A stretch of DNA of 51,454 bases from Streptomyces gardneri (lineage in GTDB: Bacteria > Actinomycetota > Actinomycetes > Streptomycetales > Streptomycetaceae): the NCBI RefSeq assembly GCF_006539185.1, contig NZ_BJMN01000058.1, forward strand, positions 1 through 51,454. Reading direction: 5' to 3'. The notes beneath the pieces are model-generated. The model did not search any database, was not told the DNA's origin, and saw only the letters and a list, made by a program, of their open reading frames with translations. The translations under genes and the position numbers were made by a program. The stretch's first letter is position 1. Each line of letters opens with the position of its first letter. Of this stretch, positions 22,640-41,318 are shown in pieces.

Positions 22640-25600
22640 CCTGCCACAGAACAGCGACGGGCACGGCGACCCCCAGCGGGACATCGCGATCGTCGGCATG
22701 GCCGGCCGGTTCCCCGGCGCCCCCGACGTGGACCGCTACTGGAAGCTCCTGACCGCGGGGGAGGAGGCGGTACGCCCCGTACCGCCCGAGCGCTGGGACA
22801 CCTCCGCCCAGCTCGACCCCGTCAAGAAGATCCCCGGCTTCGCCGGACTCGTCGACGACGTCGACCAGTTCGACCCCGGCTTCTTCGGCATATCCCCCCG
22901 CGAGGCCGAGGAGATCGACCCGCAGCAGCGCCTCATGCTGGAGGTCGGCTGGCAGACCCTGGAGGACGCGGGCATTCCCGCCTCCAAGGTCCGCGGCACC
23001 CGTACCGGCGTCTACGTCGGCGCCCTCTGGCACGACTACGAGATCGCCCGTAAGGAGCGCGGGGTCCGGACGACCCAGCACAGCGCCGTCGGCAACGGCC
23101 TCGACATCGTCGCCGCCCGCCTCTCGTACTTCCTCGGCCTGAGCGGCCCCAGCCTCGTCGTCCAGACGGGCTGCTCCTCCGGCCTCGTCGCCCTGGACCT
23201 CGCCGTCGGCGCCCTGCGCTCCGGCGAACTCGAAGGCGCCTTCGTCGGCGGCGTCAACCTGATCCTGATGCCCGACAACTCCATCGGCCTCACCCACTTC
23301 GGCGGCCTGTCGCCGGACGGCCACTGCCGGGCGTTCTCGGCCCAGGCCAACGGCTTCGTCCGGGGCGAGGGCGCCATCAGCCTCTACCTCAAGCGGCTCG
23401 ACACGGCCCTCGCGGACGGCGACCGCATCCACGGCGTCATCGTCAACAGCGCCGTCAACAACGACGGCGGCGGCCACAGCCTCGTCTCCCCGAACGTCGA
23501 GGCCCAGACCGACCTGCTCCGCCGGGTCTACGCCGAAGCGGACGTCCACCCCGACCGCCTCCGCTACGTCGAGGCGCACGGCACCGGCACCCTGCGCGGC
23601 GACCCGATCGAGGCCGAGGCCCTCGGCACGGCGCTCGGCACCGCGCGCAGCGTCGAGGCCGGCCCCCTCCTCATCGGCTCGGCCAAGTCGAACATCGGCC
23701 ACCTGGAAGCCGCGGCCGGACTCGCGGGCATCGTCAAGACGATCCTCGCGCTCAAGCACCGCACCATCCCCCGCACCCTCCACGCCGAGGAGCTCAACCC
23801 GAACATCCCCTTCGGCGAGCTGAACCTTGACGTCGCCTCCCAGCCGGCCGACATCCCCGCCGACGGCACCTGGTACGCGGGCGTCAACTCCTTCGGCTGG
23901 GGCGGCACCAACGCCCACGTCGTGCTCCGCACGCCCCCGGCGCAGGAGTCCCCGGCGGACGAGGCCACCGGTCCGCTGCTGCTGCCCCTCACCGGTCACA
24001 ACGACGCCGCCCTGCGGCAGCGCGCCGCCGACGTGCTCGACGCCCTGACCGAGGACGCCACGACGGCCGAGGCGGTCGCCCTCGCCGCGACCCTCGGCCG
24101 GGAGCGCGACCACTTCGCCGCCCGCACGGCCGTCGTCGCCGAGGACGCCGCCGAACTCCTCGACAGGCTCCGCGCGTTCACCGAGGCCGCGCCCGACGCC
24201 GAGCTGCCCGGCACCTTCACGGGACGCGCCAAGGAGCGCGGCAAGGTCGCCTTCGTCCTCCCCGGCCAGGGCTCCCAGTGGGCCGGCATGGGCCAGGACC
24301 TGTACGCCCGGTCGCCGGTCTTCGCCGAGACCGTACGGCGCTGCGCCGAGGCCCTGAGCCCCCACATCTCCTGGGACCTCACCGCCGTCCTCTCCGGCGC
24401 CGCCGGCGACGAGTGGCTCGAACACAACGACCAGGTCCAGCCCACCCTCTGGGCCATGTCCATCGGCATCGCCGAGATGTGGCGCGCCGCCGGCGTCGAG
24501 CCCGACGTCGTCATCGGACACAGCCAGGGCGAGGTCACCGCCGCCACCATCGCGGGCCACCTCTCGTACGAGGACGGGGCGCGCATCATCGCCCTGCGCA
24601 GCGCGCTCGCCAAGCGCACCGCGGGCCGCGGCCGGATGCTCGCCGTCGACCTCGACGTCGAGGGCGCCCTCAAGGCGCTCGACGGCTTCGAGGACACCGT
24701 CTCCCTCGCCGTCAACAACGGACCCTCGTCCTGCGTGCTCTCCGGCGACACCGACTCCGTCCTCATGCTCCGCGAACTCCTGGAGGCCGACGGCACCTTC
24801 TGCCGCCTGGTCAACGTGGACTACGCCTCGCACAGCCACCACATGGACGAGCTCACCGACGAGCTGATCGAGGTCCTCGCGCCGATCCGCCCCCGGCGCG
24901 GCGCCGTCCCCCTGATGTCCACCGTCGTCGGCCGCGAGCTCGACGGCGACTCCCTCGACCCCGCCTACTGGGCCGCCAACCTCCGGCAGCCGGTGCTCTT
25001 CGCGGACGCCCTGGGCAAGCTCCTCGACGCCGGCGTCACCCACGTCGTCGAGATCAGCCCCCACCCGGTGCTCTCCCCGGCCGTCGAGCAGCTCGCCGCC
25101 ACCCGGGAGGGGCCGGTGGCCGTCCTCGGCAGCCTCCGCCGCCAGGAGGGCTCCCTCGGCGACTTCACGCAGGCCCTCGCCCGCGCGTACGTCCAGGGCC
25201 TCGCGCCCTTCGGCGGGCTGCCCGCCCGGGCCGGCGCCCCCGTGCCCGCCTACCCCTGGCAGCGCTCCCGCTTCTGGCTGCCGGACGCCGTGCGCCGTAC
25301 CGCCGGACCCGGCGGACTCGCCTTCGAGTTCTCTCCGGCCAGCACCGAGCAGGACGTCCACGAGGGCCGCACCGAGCTGTCCCTGAACGACCTGCCGTGG
25401 CTCCGCGACCACCAGGTGTACGACGCCGTCGTGCTGCCCGGCGCCGCCATGCTGGCGCTCGCCGTCGCCGCCGCCCGGGCCCGCACCGGCGAGAACCCCG
25501 GCGCCCTGCACACCGTCCGGTTCCGCAGCGACCTCACCCTCACCGACGAGCCCGTCCGCCTCGGCGCCGTCTGGCGCGAGGACGGGGCCGCGTCGGCGGG

Positions 25601-28600
25601 CTTCACCCTCGCCTCGCTCGCCCCCGGGGCCGACGGCTGGACCCGGCACGCCACCGCCCGCGTCGGCGGTGACACCGACCCCGACCTGCCCGCCTTCCCC
25701 GGTACGCCGGCGGGCGCCCGGGACGTCGAGCCGGACGACTTCTACGCGTCCTGCGGCGAGCGGGGCCTCAACTACGGGCCCGCGTTCCAGGGCCTGCGCA
25801 CGCTGAGCCTCGCCGAGCGCGAGGCGCTCGCCGAGGTACGGCTCCCGGACCGCTGCCTCGCCGGGGTCCGCCCGGGCGAGCTGCACCCCGCCCTGTGGGA
25901 CGCGGCGCTCCAGGTCACCCTGGCCCTGCTGCCCGGCGACGCGACCGTGGTCCCCACCGCCGTCCGGCGCGTCGACTACGCCCTGCCGCGCGACGCCCAC
26001 GTCTCCGTGCTCCTGGCGCACGCCGTCCGCAACGACGACGACACCTTCGACCTGGTCTGCTACGACGAGGACGCGCGGCCGCTGCTGCGGATGGCCGGAC
26101 TCGCCTTCCAGACCATCGAGACGGCCACCGCCGAGGGCGTCGACCCGGCGCGACTGCACCGCTTCGCCTTCCGGCCCGCCGAGGAGGCGCCCGCCGCCGG
26201 CGACCGCGCCCCCGGGCACTGGGTGGTCTGCGACGCCTCGGGGCACGGCGCCGAGCTCGCCGCCGCGCTCACCGCCGCCGGTGCCAGCATCGACGTCCTG
26301 AAGGCCGACCCCACCGACCCCGCCGCCGTCGAGGTCCTCGCCGCCGCGCTCCGCGAGAGCGACCGGGCCGCCGGCCTCGTCTTCCTCGCACCCGGCGCCG
26401 ACCGGGGGCTGGACGCCCAGCGCGCCGGCCTGCTCACCCTCGCCGGGACGGTCAAGGCGGTCACCGCGCTGCCCGTGCCGCCGCGGACGTTCGTCGTCAC
26501 CGACGGCGCCCAGTCCGTACCCGCCGAGCCCGCCGACACGGCACCCGACCCGGGCGCGGCCCTCTACTGGGGCTTCGGCCGCGTCCTGCGCCGCGAGCAC
26601 CCCGAGCTCGCCGCGACCCTCCTCGACGTCCGCACCGGCGACGACGACTGGGCCGGGTCCTGCGCCCGGCAGCTGCTCGTCGCCGACGCCGAGGACCAGG
26701 TCGTCCTGCGCGGCACCGACCGCCACGTCGGCCGGGTCGTCCGCGGCGAGGAGAGCGAGGAGAGCATCACCGCTCCCTGGGCCGGCCCCGCCCAGCCCTT
26801 CCGGCTCAGCCCCGACGGCACCGGCCTCTGGGAGGGCCTCGCCTTCCGCCCGTACGCCAGGACGGCCCCCGCCGCCGGGCAGGTCGAGGTCGAGGTCACC
26901 GCCGCCGCCCTCAACTTCATCGACGTGATGAAGGCGATGGGCACCTACCCCGACACCTCGGCGGGAGCGGGCCTCATCGGCGGCGAGTGCGCCGGCGTGG
27001 TGGCCGCCGTCGGCCCCGGCGTCACCGGCCTCGCGGTCGGCGACCGGGTCGTCGCCTGCGGCTTCGGCGCCGTCGCCTCCCACCTCACCGTGCCCGCCGG
27101 GCACGTCAGGCCCGTCCCCGCGGCCCTGACCGACGCCGAGGCGGCGGGACTGCCCCTCGTCACCGCCACCGCCTGGTACGCGCTCGCCGAGCAGGCCGGT
27201 CTGGAGGCCGGCGAGACCGTACTGATCCACTCGGCGGCCGGCGGCCTCGGCCTCGCCGCGGTCGGCGTCGCGAAGGCGCTCGGCGCCACCGTCATCGCCA
27301 CCGCCGGCACCGAGTCCAAGCGGGCCGGACTGCGCGCCCTCGGCATCGACCACGTCTTCGACTCCCGGGACCTGTCCTGGGCCGAGGACGTCGCCCTGGT
27401 CACGGGCGGCCGGGGCGTGGACGTCGTCCTCAACTCGCTCTCCGGCGCGGCCATCGACCTCGGTCTCGCCGCCCTCGCCGAGGACGGCCGGTTCGTCGAG
27501 GTCGGCAAGCGGGACATCTACGCCTCCCGCACGATCAGCCTCCGCGACTTCGCCAAGGGCATCAGCTTCTCCGCCGTCGACGTCGCGGGGCTCATCACCC
27601 GCCGCCCGGAGCGCTTCGCCCGCCTCCTGGACGCCGTGTGGCAGAAGGTCACCGACGGCACCCTGCCGCCGCTGCCCGTCACCCCGTACGCCTTCGACCG
27701 GGCCGCCGAGGTGCTCCGCACCATGGCGCGCGGCGAGCACACCGGCAAGCTGGTCCTCACCGAGCCCGGCCGGGTCACCGCCGTCGTCCCGGAACCGCTC
27801 CCCGAGGGACGGCTGCGTCCCGACGCGAGCTACCTCCTCAGCGGCGGTCTCGGCGCGCTCGGCCTCTCGCTGGCCGAGCACCTCGTGGAGCACGGCGCAC
27901 GGAGCCTCGTCCTCCTCGGCCGCTCCGCACCCGGCGACGCGGCCCTGGCACGGATCGGGGCGCTGCGGGAGCGCGGCGCCACCGTCACCACCTTCCCGGT
28001 GGACGTCGCCGACCGGGACGGACTCGCGGCCGTACTCGACCGCGTACGGGCCGAACTGCCGCCCCTGAGGGGCGTGTTCCACGCCGCCGGCGTCCTCGAC
28101 GACGCGGTCCTCGCCAACCTCACCGGCGCCCAGCTCGACAAGGTCCTCGCCCCCAAGGTGGACGGCGCCCGGCACCTGGACGCCCTCACCGAGGACGATC
28201 CGCTCGACCTGTTCGTCCTCTTCTCCTCGGTCGCCGGCCTCGTCGGCAACCCCGGACAGGCGGGCTACGCCGCGGGCAACGTCTACATGGACGCCCTCGC
28301 CCAGGCCCGAAGGCACCGCGGGAGGCCCGCGCTCGCCGTCCAATGGGGACCGTTCGCCGACATCGGCCTCGCCGCCGACGAGGCGATCCGCGGCGAACGC
28401 CTCGCCGACCACGGCATGACCGGCTTCACGGCCGCCGAGGGCTGGCAGGCGCTCTTCCACCTCCTGGACGCCCCGGGACAGGTCGTGTCGTACGTCCCCC
28501 TGGACGCCCGGCACTGGTTCGACGCGTACCCGGAGACGGCCGCACAGCCCAGCTGGCGTGCCATCGCCGAGCTCGCCAAGGACGGCGCCACCGCCGGCGG

Positions 28601-28907
28601 CGGGGCCGAGGAGTTCCTCGGCCGGCTGCGCGGCTCCTCCGACACGGAGCGGCCCGTCCTCGTCGAGGGCAAGATCCGTGAACTCGCGGGCCGTGTACTG
28701 CGGCTCGAGGCGGGCTCCATCGACCGTGAAGCTCCTTTCAAGTCACTTGGGTTGGACTCACTGATGAGCCTGGAGCTGCGCAACCGCCTCGAAATGGCCT
28801 TCGGGATGAAGCTGTCGCCCACGCTGCTGTGGACCTACGGCACCACGGCGGCCCTCGCGGGAATGCTGACCGGACGTCTCGGCGGGACCGACGACGCCCA
28901 CCCGTAA
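22632..28907 (+). CDS. Type I PKS 1: KS-AT-DH-ER-KR-ACP (one fully reducing module)
   Basis: 2091 residues. KS about 16-435 (active Cys near 180 in a TGCSSG context rather than TACSSS; HGTGT; KSNIGH). AT about 537-830 with GHSQGE and YASH, the methylmalonyl-type signature. DH about 896-1163: active His in DHQVYDAVVLP (Asp where HxxxG has Gly) and HPALWDAAL. ER about 1388-1710 (HSAAGGLG). KR about 1729-1916 (SGGLGALG, Ser/Tyr/Asn in FSSVAGLVG...YAAGN, an LDD motif of B type). ACP about 2006-2080, Ser near 2042. There is no TE and no N-terminal coiled coil. All reductive domains look active, so each cycle yields a saturated alpha-methyl unit. It starts GTG with GGAGG at 6 bases. A single full module opening a set may load the chain or work iteratively. 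Confidence 0.94.
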   Translation: MTDLPQNSDGHGDPQRDIAIVGMAGRFPGAPDVDRYWKLLTAGEEAVRPVPPERWDTSAQLDPVKKIPGFAGLVDDVDQFDPGFFGISPREAEEIDPQQRLMLEVGWQTLEDAGIPASKVRGTRTGVYVGALWHDYEIARKERGVRTTQHSAVGNGLDIVAARLSYFLGLSGPSLVVQTGCSSGLVALDLAVGALRSGELEGAFVGGVNLILMPDNSIGLTHFGGLSPDGHCRAFSAQANGFVRGEGAISLYLKRLDTALADGDRIHGVIVNSAVNNDGGGHSLVSPNVEAQTDLLRRVYAEADVHPDRLRYVEAHGTGTLRGDPIEAEALGTALGTARSVEAGPLLIGSAKSNIGHLEAAAGLAGIVKTILALKHRTIPRTLHAEELNPNIPFGELNLDVASQPADIPADGTWYAGVNSFGWGGTNAHVVLRTPPAQESPADEATGPLLLPLTGHNDAALRQRAADVLDALTEDATTAEAVALAATLGRERDHFAARTAVVAEDAAELLDRLRAFTEAAPDAELPGTFTGRAKERGKVAFVLPGQGSQWAGMGQDLYARSPVFAETVRRCAEALSPHISWDLTAVLSGAAGDEWLEHNDQVQPTLWAMSIGIAEMWRAAGVEPDVVIGHSQGEVTAATIAGHLSYEDGARIIALRSALAKRTAGRGRMLAVDLDVEGALKALDGFEDTVSLAVNNGPSSCVLSGDTDSVLMLRELLEADGTFCRLVNVDYASHSHHMDELTDELIEVLAPIRPRRGAVPLMSTVVGRELDGDSLDPAYWAANLRQPVLFADALGKLLDAGVTHVVEISPHPVLSPAVEQLAATREGPVAVLGSLRRQEGSLGDFTQALARAYVQGLAPFGGLPARAGAPVPAYPWQRSRFWLPDAVRRTAGPGGLAFEFSPASTEQDVHEGRTELSLNDLPWLRDHQVYDAVVLPGAAMLALAVAAARARTGENPGALHTVRFRSDLTLTDEPVRLGAVWREDGAASAGFTLASLAPGADGWTRHATARVGGDTDPDLPAFPGTPAGARDVEPDDFYASCGERGLNYGPAFQGLRTLSLAEREALAEVRLPDRCLAGVRPGELHPALWDAALQVTLALLPGDATVVPTAVRRVDYALPRDAHVSVLLAHAVRNDDDTFDLVCYDEDARPLLRMAGLAFQTIETATAEGVDPARLHRFAFRPAEEAPAAGDRAPGHWVVCDASGHGAELAAALTAAGASIDVLKADPTDPAAVEVLAAALRESDRAAGLVFLAPGADRGLDAQRAGLLTLAGTVKAVTALPVPPRTFVVTDGAQSVPAEPADTAPDPGAALYWGFGRVLRREHPELAATLLDVRTGDDDWAGSCARQLLVADAEDQVVLRGTDRHVGRVVRGEESEESITAPWAGPAQPFRLSPDGTGLWEGLAFRPYARTAPAAGQVEVEVTAAALNFIDVMKAMGTYPDTSAGAGLIGGECAGVVAAVGPGVTGLAVGDRVVACGFGAVASHLTVPAGHVRPVPAALTDAEAAGLPLVTATAWYALAEQAGLEAGETVLIHSAAGGLGLAAVGVAKALGATVIATAGTESKRAGLRALGIDHVFDSRDLSWAEDVALVTGGRGVDVVLNSLSGAAIDLGLAALAEDGRFVEVGKRDIYASRTISLRDFAKGISFSAVDVAGLITRRPERFARLLDAVWQKVTDGTLPPLPVTPYAFDRAAEVLRTMARGEHTGKLVLTEPGRVTAVVPEPLPEGRLRPDASYLLSGGLGALGLSLAEHLVEHGARSLVLLGRSAPGDAALARIGALRERGATVTTFPVDVADRDGLAAVLDRVRAELPPLRGVFHAAGVLDDAVLANLTGAQLDKVLAPKVDGARHLDALTEDDPLDLFVLFSSVAGLVGNPGQAGYAAGNVYMDALAQARRHRGRPALAVQWGPFADIGLAADEAIRGERLADHGMTGFTAAEGWQALFHLLDAPGQVVSYVPLDARHWFDAYPETAAQPSWRAIAELAKDGATAGGGAEEFLGRLRGSSDTERPVLVEGKIRELAGRVLRLEAGSIDREAPFKSLGLDSLMSLELRNRLEMAFGMKLSPTLLWTYGTTAALAGMLTGRLGGTDDAHP

Positions 28908-28976
28908 GGCGAGTGGAGCTCCGCCCGGCTCCTTGAAACCAGTCAGTACGACATGCCGACCGCGAGGGACCTTCTT

Positions 28977-38000
<9,024 letters not shown>

Positions 38001-38007
38001 GCAGGCG

Positions 38008-38076
38008 ATGAAGGCGATACCGATACCCACACCCACCACGTACACCGCGACGCACGCGAACGCAGGAGCAGAGTGA
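38008..38076 (+). CDS. Possible 22-residue leader peptide before PKS 3
   Basis: An ATG at 38008 opens a 22-codon frame, Thr/Pro-rich, whose TGA overlaps the ATG of PKS 3 (TGATG). It contains two ATA isoleucine codons, rare at this GC content. AGGAG lies about 12 bases upstream, a weak spacing. It may be translated for coupling, or may be chance. Confidence 0.25.
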   Translation: MKAIPIPTPTTYTATHANAGAE

Positions 38077-40472
38077 TGGCGACCGGCCCCGACACCGCAG
38101 CACTGCGGCAGGTGATCCAGGACCAGCTGAAGCTGTCCCGCCGTCTGAAGGACCGCGTGGCCGAGCTGGAGGCCCGCACCCACGCCCCCGTGGCCGTGGT
38201 CGGCACCGCGATGCGGCTGCCCGGCGGGATCGACACCCCCGAGGCGTACCGGACGTTCCTGTACGCCCCCGACCCCGACACCCGGGCCCTCGGCCCGATC
38301 CCCGAGGACCGCACCGGTCTGCGGTCCGTCTACCACCCGGAGCGCGGCAAGGAGGGCCACTCCTACGTGGACCGCGCCGGGTTCCTCGACGACATCGCCT
38401 CCTTCGACGCGGCGTTCTTCGGGATCTCGCAGCGCGAGGCCGAGACCATGGACCCGCAGCAGCGCATGCTGCTCGAAGTGGCCTGGGAGGCCCTGGAGCG
38501 CGGCGGCATCGCCGCCCGCCGCCAGGACCGGCTGCCGATCGGCGTGTTCGTCGGCGTCATGGCCTCCGAGTACGGCCGCCGGTTCGTCCACGACGGCGAC
38601 TACAGCCGCATCGACCCGTACCACAGCACCGGCAGCGGCCACTGCTTCGTCGCCGGCCGGATCAGCTACGCGCTCGGCCTCTCCGGCCCGGCGACCAGCG
38701 TCGACACCGCCTGCTCCTCCTCGCTGGTGGCGATCCACCAGGCGGTACGGGCGCTGCGCGGCGGCGAGTGCGACTACGCGCTCGCCGGCGGCGCCAACCT
38801 GATCCTCGGCCCCGACCTCATGGTCTCCCTGTGCCAGGGCGAGGCCCTCTCGCCGGGCGGCAGGTCCCGGAGCTTCCTCGCCGACGCCGACGGCTACGGC
38901 CGTGGCGAGGGCGTCGGCATGGTCGCCCTGATGCGGCTCGACGACGCCCTCGCGCAGGGCCACCCGGTCCTCGCCGTCGTCCGGGGCAGCGCCGTCAACC
39001 ACGACGGGGCCTCCTCCGGCTTCACCGTGCCGAGCGGCCCCGCCCAGCAGGAGGTGATCCGCGCGGCCCTGGCCGACGCCCGGGTCGCCCCCGGCTCGGT
39101 CGGCTACGTCGAGGCGCACGGCACCGGCACCGCTCTCGGCGACCCCATCGAGGTCGGCGCGCTGGACGCCGTCCTCGGTACCGGCGCGGGGGAGCGGCCG
39201 GCCCCCGTCGCCCTCGGCAGCGTCAAGGCGCGGATCGGGCACCTGGAGGCCGCCGCCGGCATCGCCGGCGTCCTGAAGCTCGTCCTCATGCTCGGCGACG
39301 GCACCGTCCCGGCGGGCGCCCAGCCCGGCGACGGCCGGCTCAACCCGCTCATCCCCTGGGACCGGATCGCCCTCACCGTGCCCCGGGAGGCGGGGCCGTG
39401 GGCGGGCGCCCCCGAGGAACGCACCGCGGGCATCAGCGCCTTCGGTCTCTCCGGGACCAACGCGCACGCCGTGCTCTCCTCGTACCCCCAGGCGCCCGCC
39501 GCGCCCGCCGACGTACCGGCGGACCACCCGGAGCTGCTCACCCTGTCCGCCAAGGACCCCCGGGCGCTCGCCGAGCTGTCCGAGCGGGTGCAGGAGGCGC
39601 TGACGGGCCTCGACGCCGCCGGTGTCGCCTCCCTCTGCCACACCCTGCGCGCCGGCCGCGTCCACTTCGGCCACCGGCTGGCCGTCGTCGGCACCGACGC
39701 GGCCGCCCTCGCCGACGCGCTCGCCGCCGGACAGCCGGCCGACGGGGTGCGCTCCGCCGACCGGGTCGTCCTGGAGACCGGCGCCGACACCGCCGTCCTG
39801 GACGGCGCGCTGACCGAACTGGCCCGCCACTTCCCCGGACTGGGCGAGGCGATCGGCGCGGAGGGCACGCCCGCCGCCCGGCTGCGGGCCGTCCTGACGC
39901 TCCTCGGCGTCAAGACGACCCTCGCCGCCGGCGGCGACACGGCCGCCCCCGGCGCCCGGATCACGGCCGGCGGGCAGAGCCTGCCCCTCGCGGGCGACGC
40001 CCCCGAGGACGCGCCCCGCCTCCTCACCGCGGCGCTGGCCGCGCTCTACCGGGGCGGCGCACCCCTGCGGCTCGACCGCCTCGGCGCGCCCGGCGCGGTG
40101 TTCACCGACGCGCCGACCTACCCCTTCCAGCGCAAGCGGTTCTGGATCGAGGAGACGGCCCCCGAGCCGGCGCACCCCGTGGCGGTCACGGTCACCCCCA
40201 CCCGTACCGCCCCGCTCGACCGGGCCGAGATCGGCGCCTATCTGACCACCGAGCTCGCCGCCGTGCTCAAGGCGGACTGCGGGCTCGACCCCGACCTGCC
40301 GTTCAGCGACGTCGGCGGCGACTCCTTCACCGCGATGCTCCTCACCAAGAGCGTCGAGCAGAAGTACGGGGTGGACCTGCCGACCCTCGACTGCCCGGTG
40401 GAGATGCCGGTCGCCGAACTCCTCGCCCACCTCAGCGACCAGGTCTGCGACGCCATGGGGGTGCACAAGTGA
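38076..40472 (+). CDS. Type I PKS 3: KS-(no AT)-ACP, non-reducing terminal module
   Basis: 798 residues. N-terminal coiled coil LRQVIQDQLKLSRRLKDRV (about 10-30) typical of a docking helix. KS about 38-450, with Cys near 213 in DTACSSS, HGTGT and the conserved Lys region. Residues about 455-640 are a shrunken stretch with the KS-AT linker and post-AT linker (YPFQRKRFWIEE) but no GHSxGE, so AT is absent. ACP about 725-785 with GGDSFTAM (Ser near 749). No KR, DH, ER or TE. If it elongates, it gives a 3-oxoacyl-ACP, the substrate type needed for condensation with glyceryl-ACP. AGGAG lies 7 bases before ATG 38076. The next gene overlaps by GTGA. Confidence 0.92.
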   Translation: MATGPDTAALRQVIQDQLKLSRRLKDRVAELEARTHAPVAVVGTAMRLPGGIDTPEAYRTFLYAPDPDTRALGPIPEDRTGLRSVYHPERGKEGHSYVDRAGFLDDIASFDAAFFGISQREAETMDPQQRMLLEVAWEALERGGIAARRQDRLPIGVFVGVMASEYGRRFVHDGDYSRIDPYHSTGSGHCFVAGRISYALGLSGPATSVDTACSSSLVAIHQAVRALRGGECDYALAGGANLILGPDLMVSLCQGEALSPGGRSRSFLADADGYGRGEGVGMVALMRLDDALAQGHPVLAVVRGSAVNHDGASSGFTVPSGPAQQEVIRAALADARVAPGSVGYVEAHGTGTALGDPIEVGALDAVLGTGAGERPAPVALGSVKARIGHLEAAAGIAGVLKLVLMLGDGTVPAGAQPGDGRLNPLIPWDRIALTVPREAGPWAGAPEERTAGISAFGLSGTNAHAVLSSYPQAPAAPADVPADHPELLTLSAKDPRALAELSERVQEALTGLDAAGVASLCHTLRAGRVHFGHRLAVVGTDAAALADALAAGQPADGVRSADRVVLETGADTAVLDGALTELARHFPGLGEAIGAEGTPAARLRAVLTLLGVKTTLAAGGDTAAPGARITAGGQSLPLAGDAPEDAPRLLTAALAALYRGGAPLRLDRLGAPGAVFTDAPTYPFQRKRFWIEETAPEPAHPVAVTVTPTRTAPLDRAEIGAYLTTELAAVLKADCGLDPDLPFSDVGGDSFTAMLLTKSVEQKYGVDLPTLDCPVEMPVAELLAHLSDQVCDAMGVHK

Positions 40473-41257
40473 CCGTCGGCAGAAGCCCGTTCCTCAGACC
40501 GCGGCCGGTCGACGACCCGGCGGTCCGGCTGATCGGCTTCCACCACGCGGGCGGGTCGGCGGCCGTCTACTACCCCTTCGTCCGCCATCTGCCCGCCGAC
40601 TGGGACCTGCTCCTGCTCGACCTGCCGGGCCGCGGCCGGCGGGCGGCCGCCACCCAGCTGGACGACATGGCCGAGGTGGTGGAGACCGTCGTCGCCGACG
40701 TCCTGCCCTGGGCGGACGACGGCGCGCCGTTCGCCCTGTTCGGCCACAGCATGGGCGCGGTGGTGGCCGTGGAGACCGCCAGGGCCCTGGAGGCCCTCGG
40801 CCGGTACCCGGTGTGGACCGGGGTGTCGGGGCGCGTCGCGCCCCTGCACCCCGGCGTCGGGGCCGTACCCCTGCACACCCTCGACGACGCCGCGCTCCTC
40901 GACGTGATGCTGGACCTCGGCGGCATGCCCGAACGGGTCACCGAGGCCGCCGAATTCCTCGACCGGTTCCTGCGGACCGTCCGAGCCGACCTGAAGGCCG
41001 TCGACAACTACCGCCCCGCGCCCGGCCGTACGCCGCTGAACTCGCCGCTGACCGTGTTCGGCGGCACCCAGGACGCCTGGGCCCCCGCCTCCGCCATGCA
41101 CATGTGGCGCCGCGAGACGGGGGCGAGGTTCACCCAGAAGTTCTTCCCCGGAGGCCATTTCTACTTCCTGGACTCCGGCTTCCCGGCCCTCACGGACCAG
41201 GTCATCGGCCAGATCGAGGCCTTCCTCGACCTGGCGGACGACGCACAGGTCGCCTAA
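40469..41257 (+). CDS. Type II thioesterase
   Basis: 262 residues with the alpha/beta hydrolase triad: S94 in FGHSMGA, D202 in GTQDAW, H230 in GGHFYF. The N-terminal FHHAGGSAAVYYPFVRHLP is typical of stand-alone editing thioesterases that remove stalled or wrong acyl groups from PKS carrier proteins. The start is GTG overlapping the PKS 3 stop. Since no PKS protein ends in a TE domain, it could in principle release product, but editing is the family norm. Confidence 0.92.
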   Translation: MTVGRSPFLRPRPVDDPAVRLIGFHHAGGSAAVYYPFVRHLPADWDLLLLDLPGRGRRAAATQLDDMAEVVETVVADVLPWADDGAPFALFGHSMGAVVAVETARALEALGRYPVWTGVSGRVAPLHPGVGAVPLHTLDDAALLDVMLDLGGMPERVTEAAEFLDRFLRTVRADLKAVDNYRPAPGRTPLNSPLTVFGGTQDAWAPASAMHMWRRETGARFTQKFFPGGHFYFLDSGFPALTDQVIGQIEAFLDLADDAQVA

Positions 41258-41318
41258 GCGCGCACCGCACGACACAGCAGTCACACCACACACGCAGCAG
41301 ATCAGAGGGAGAACAGAC

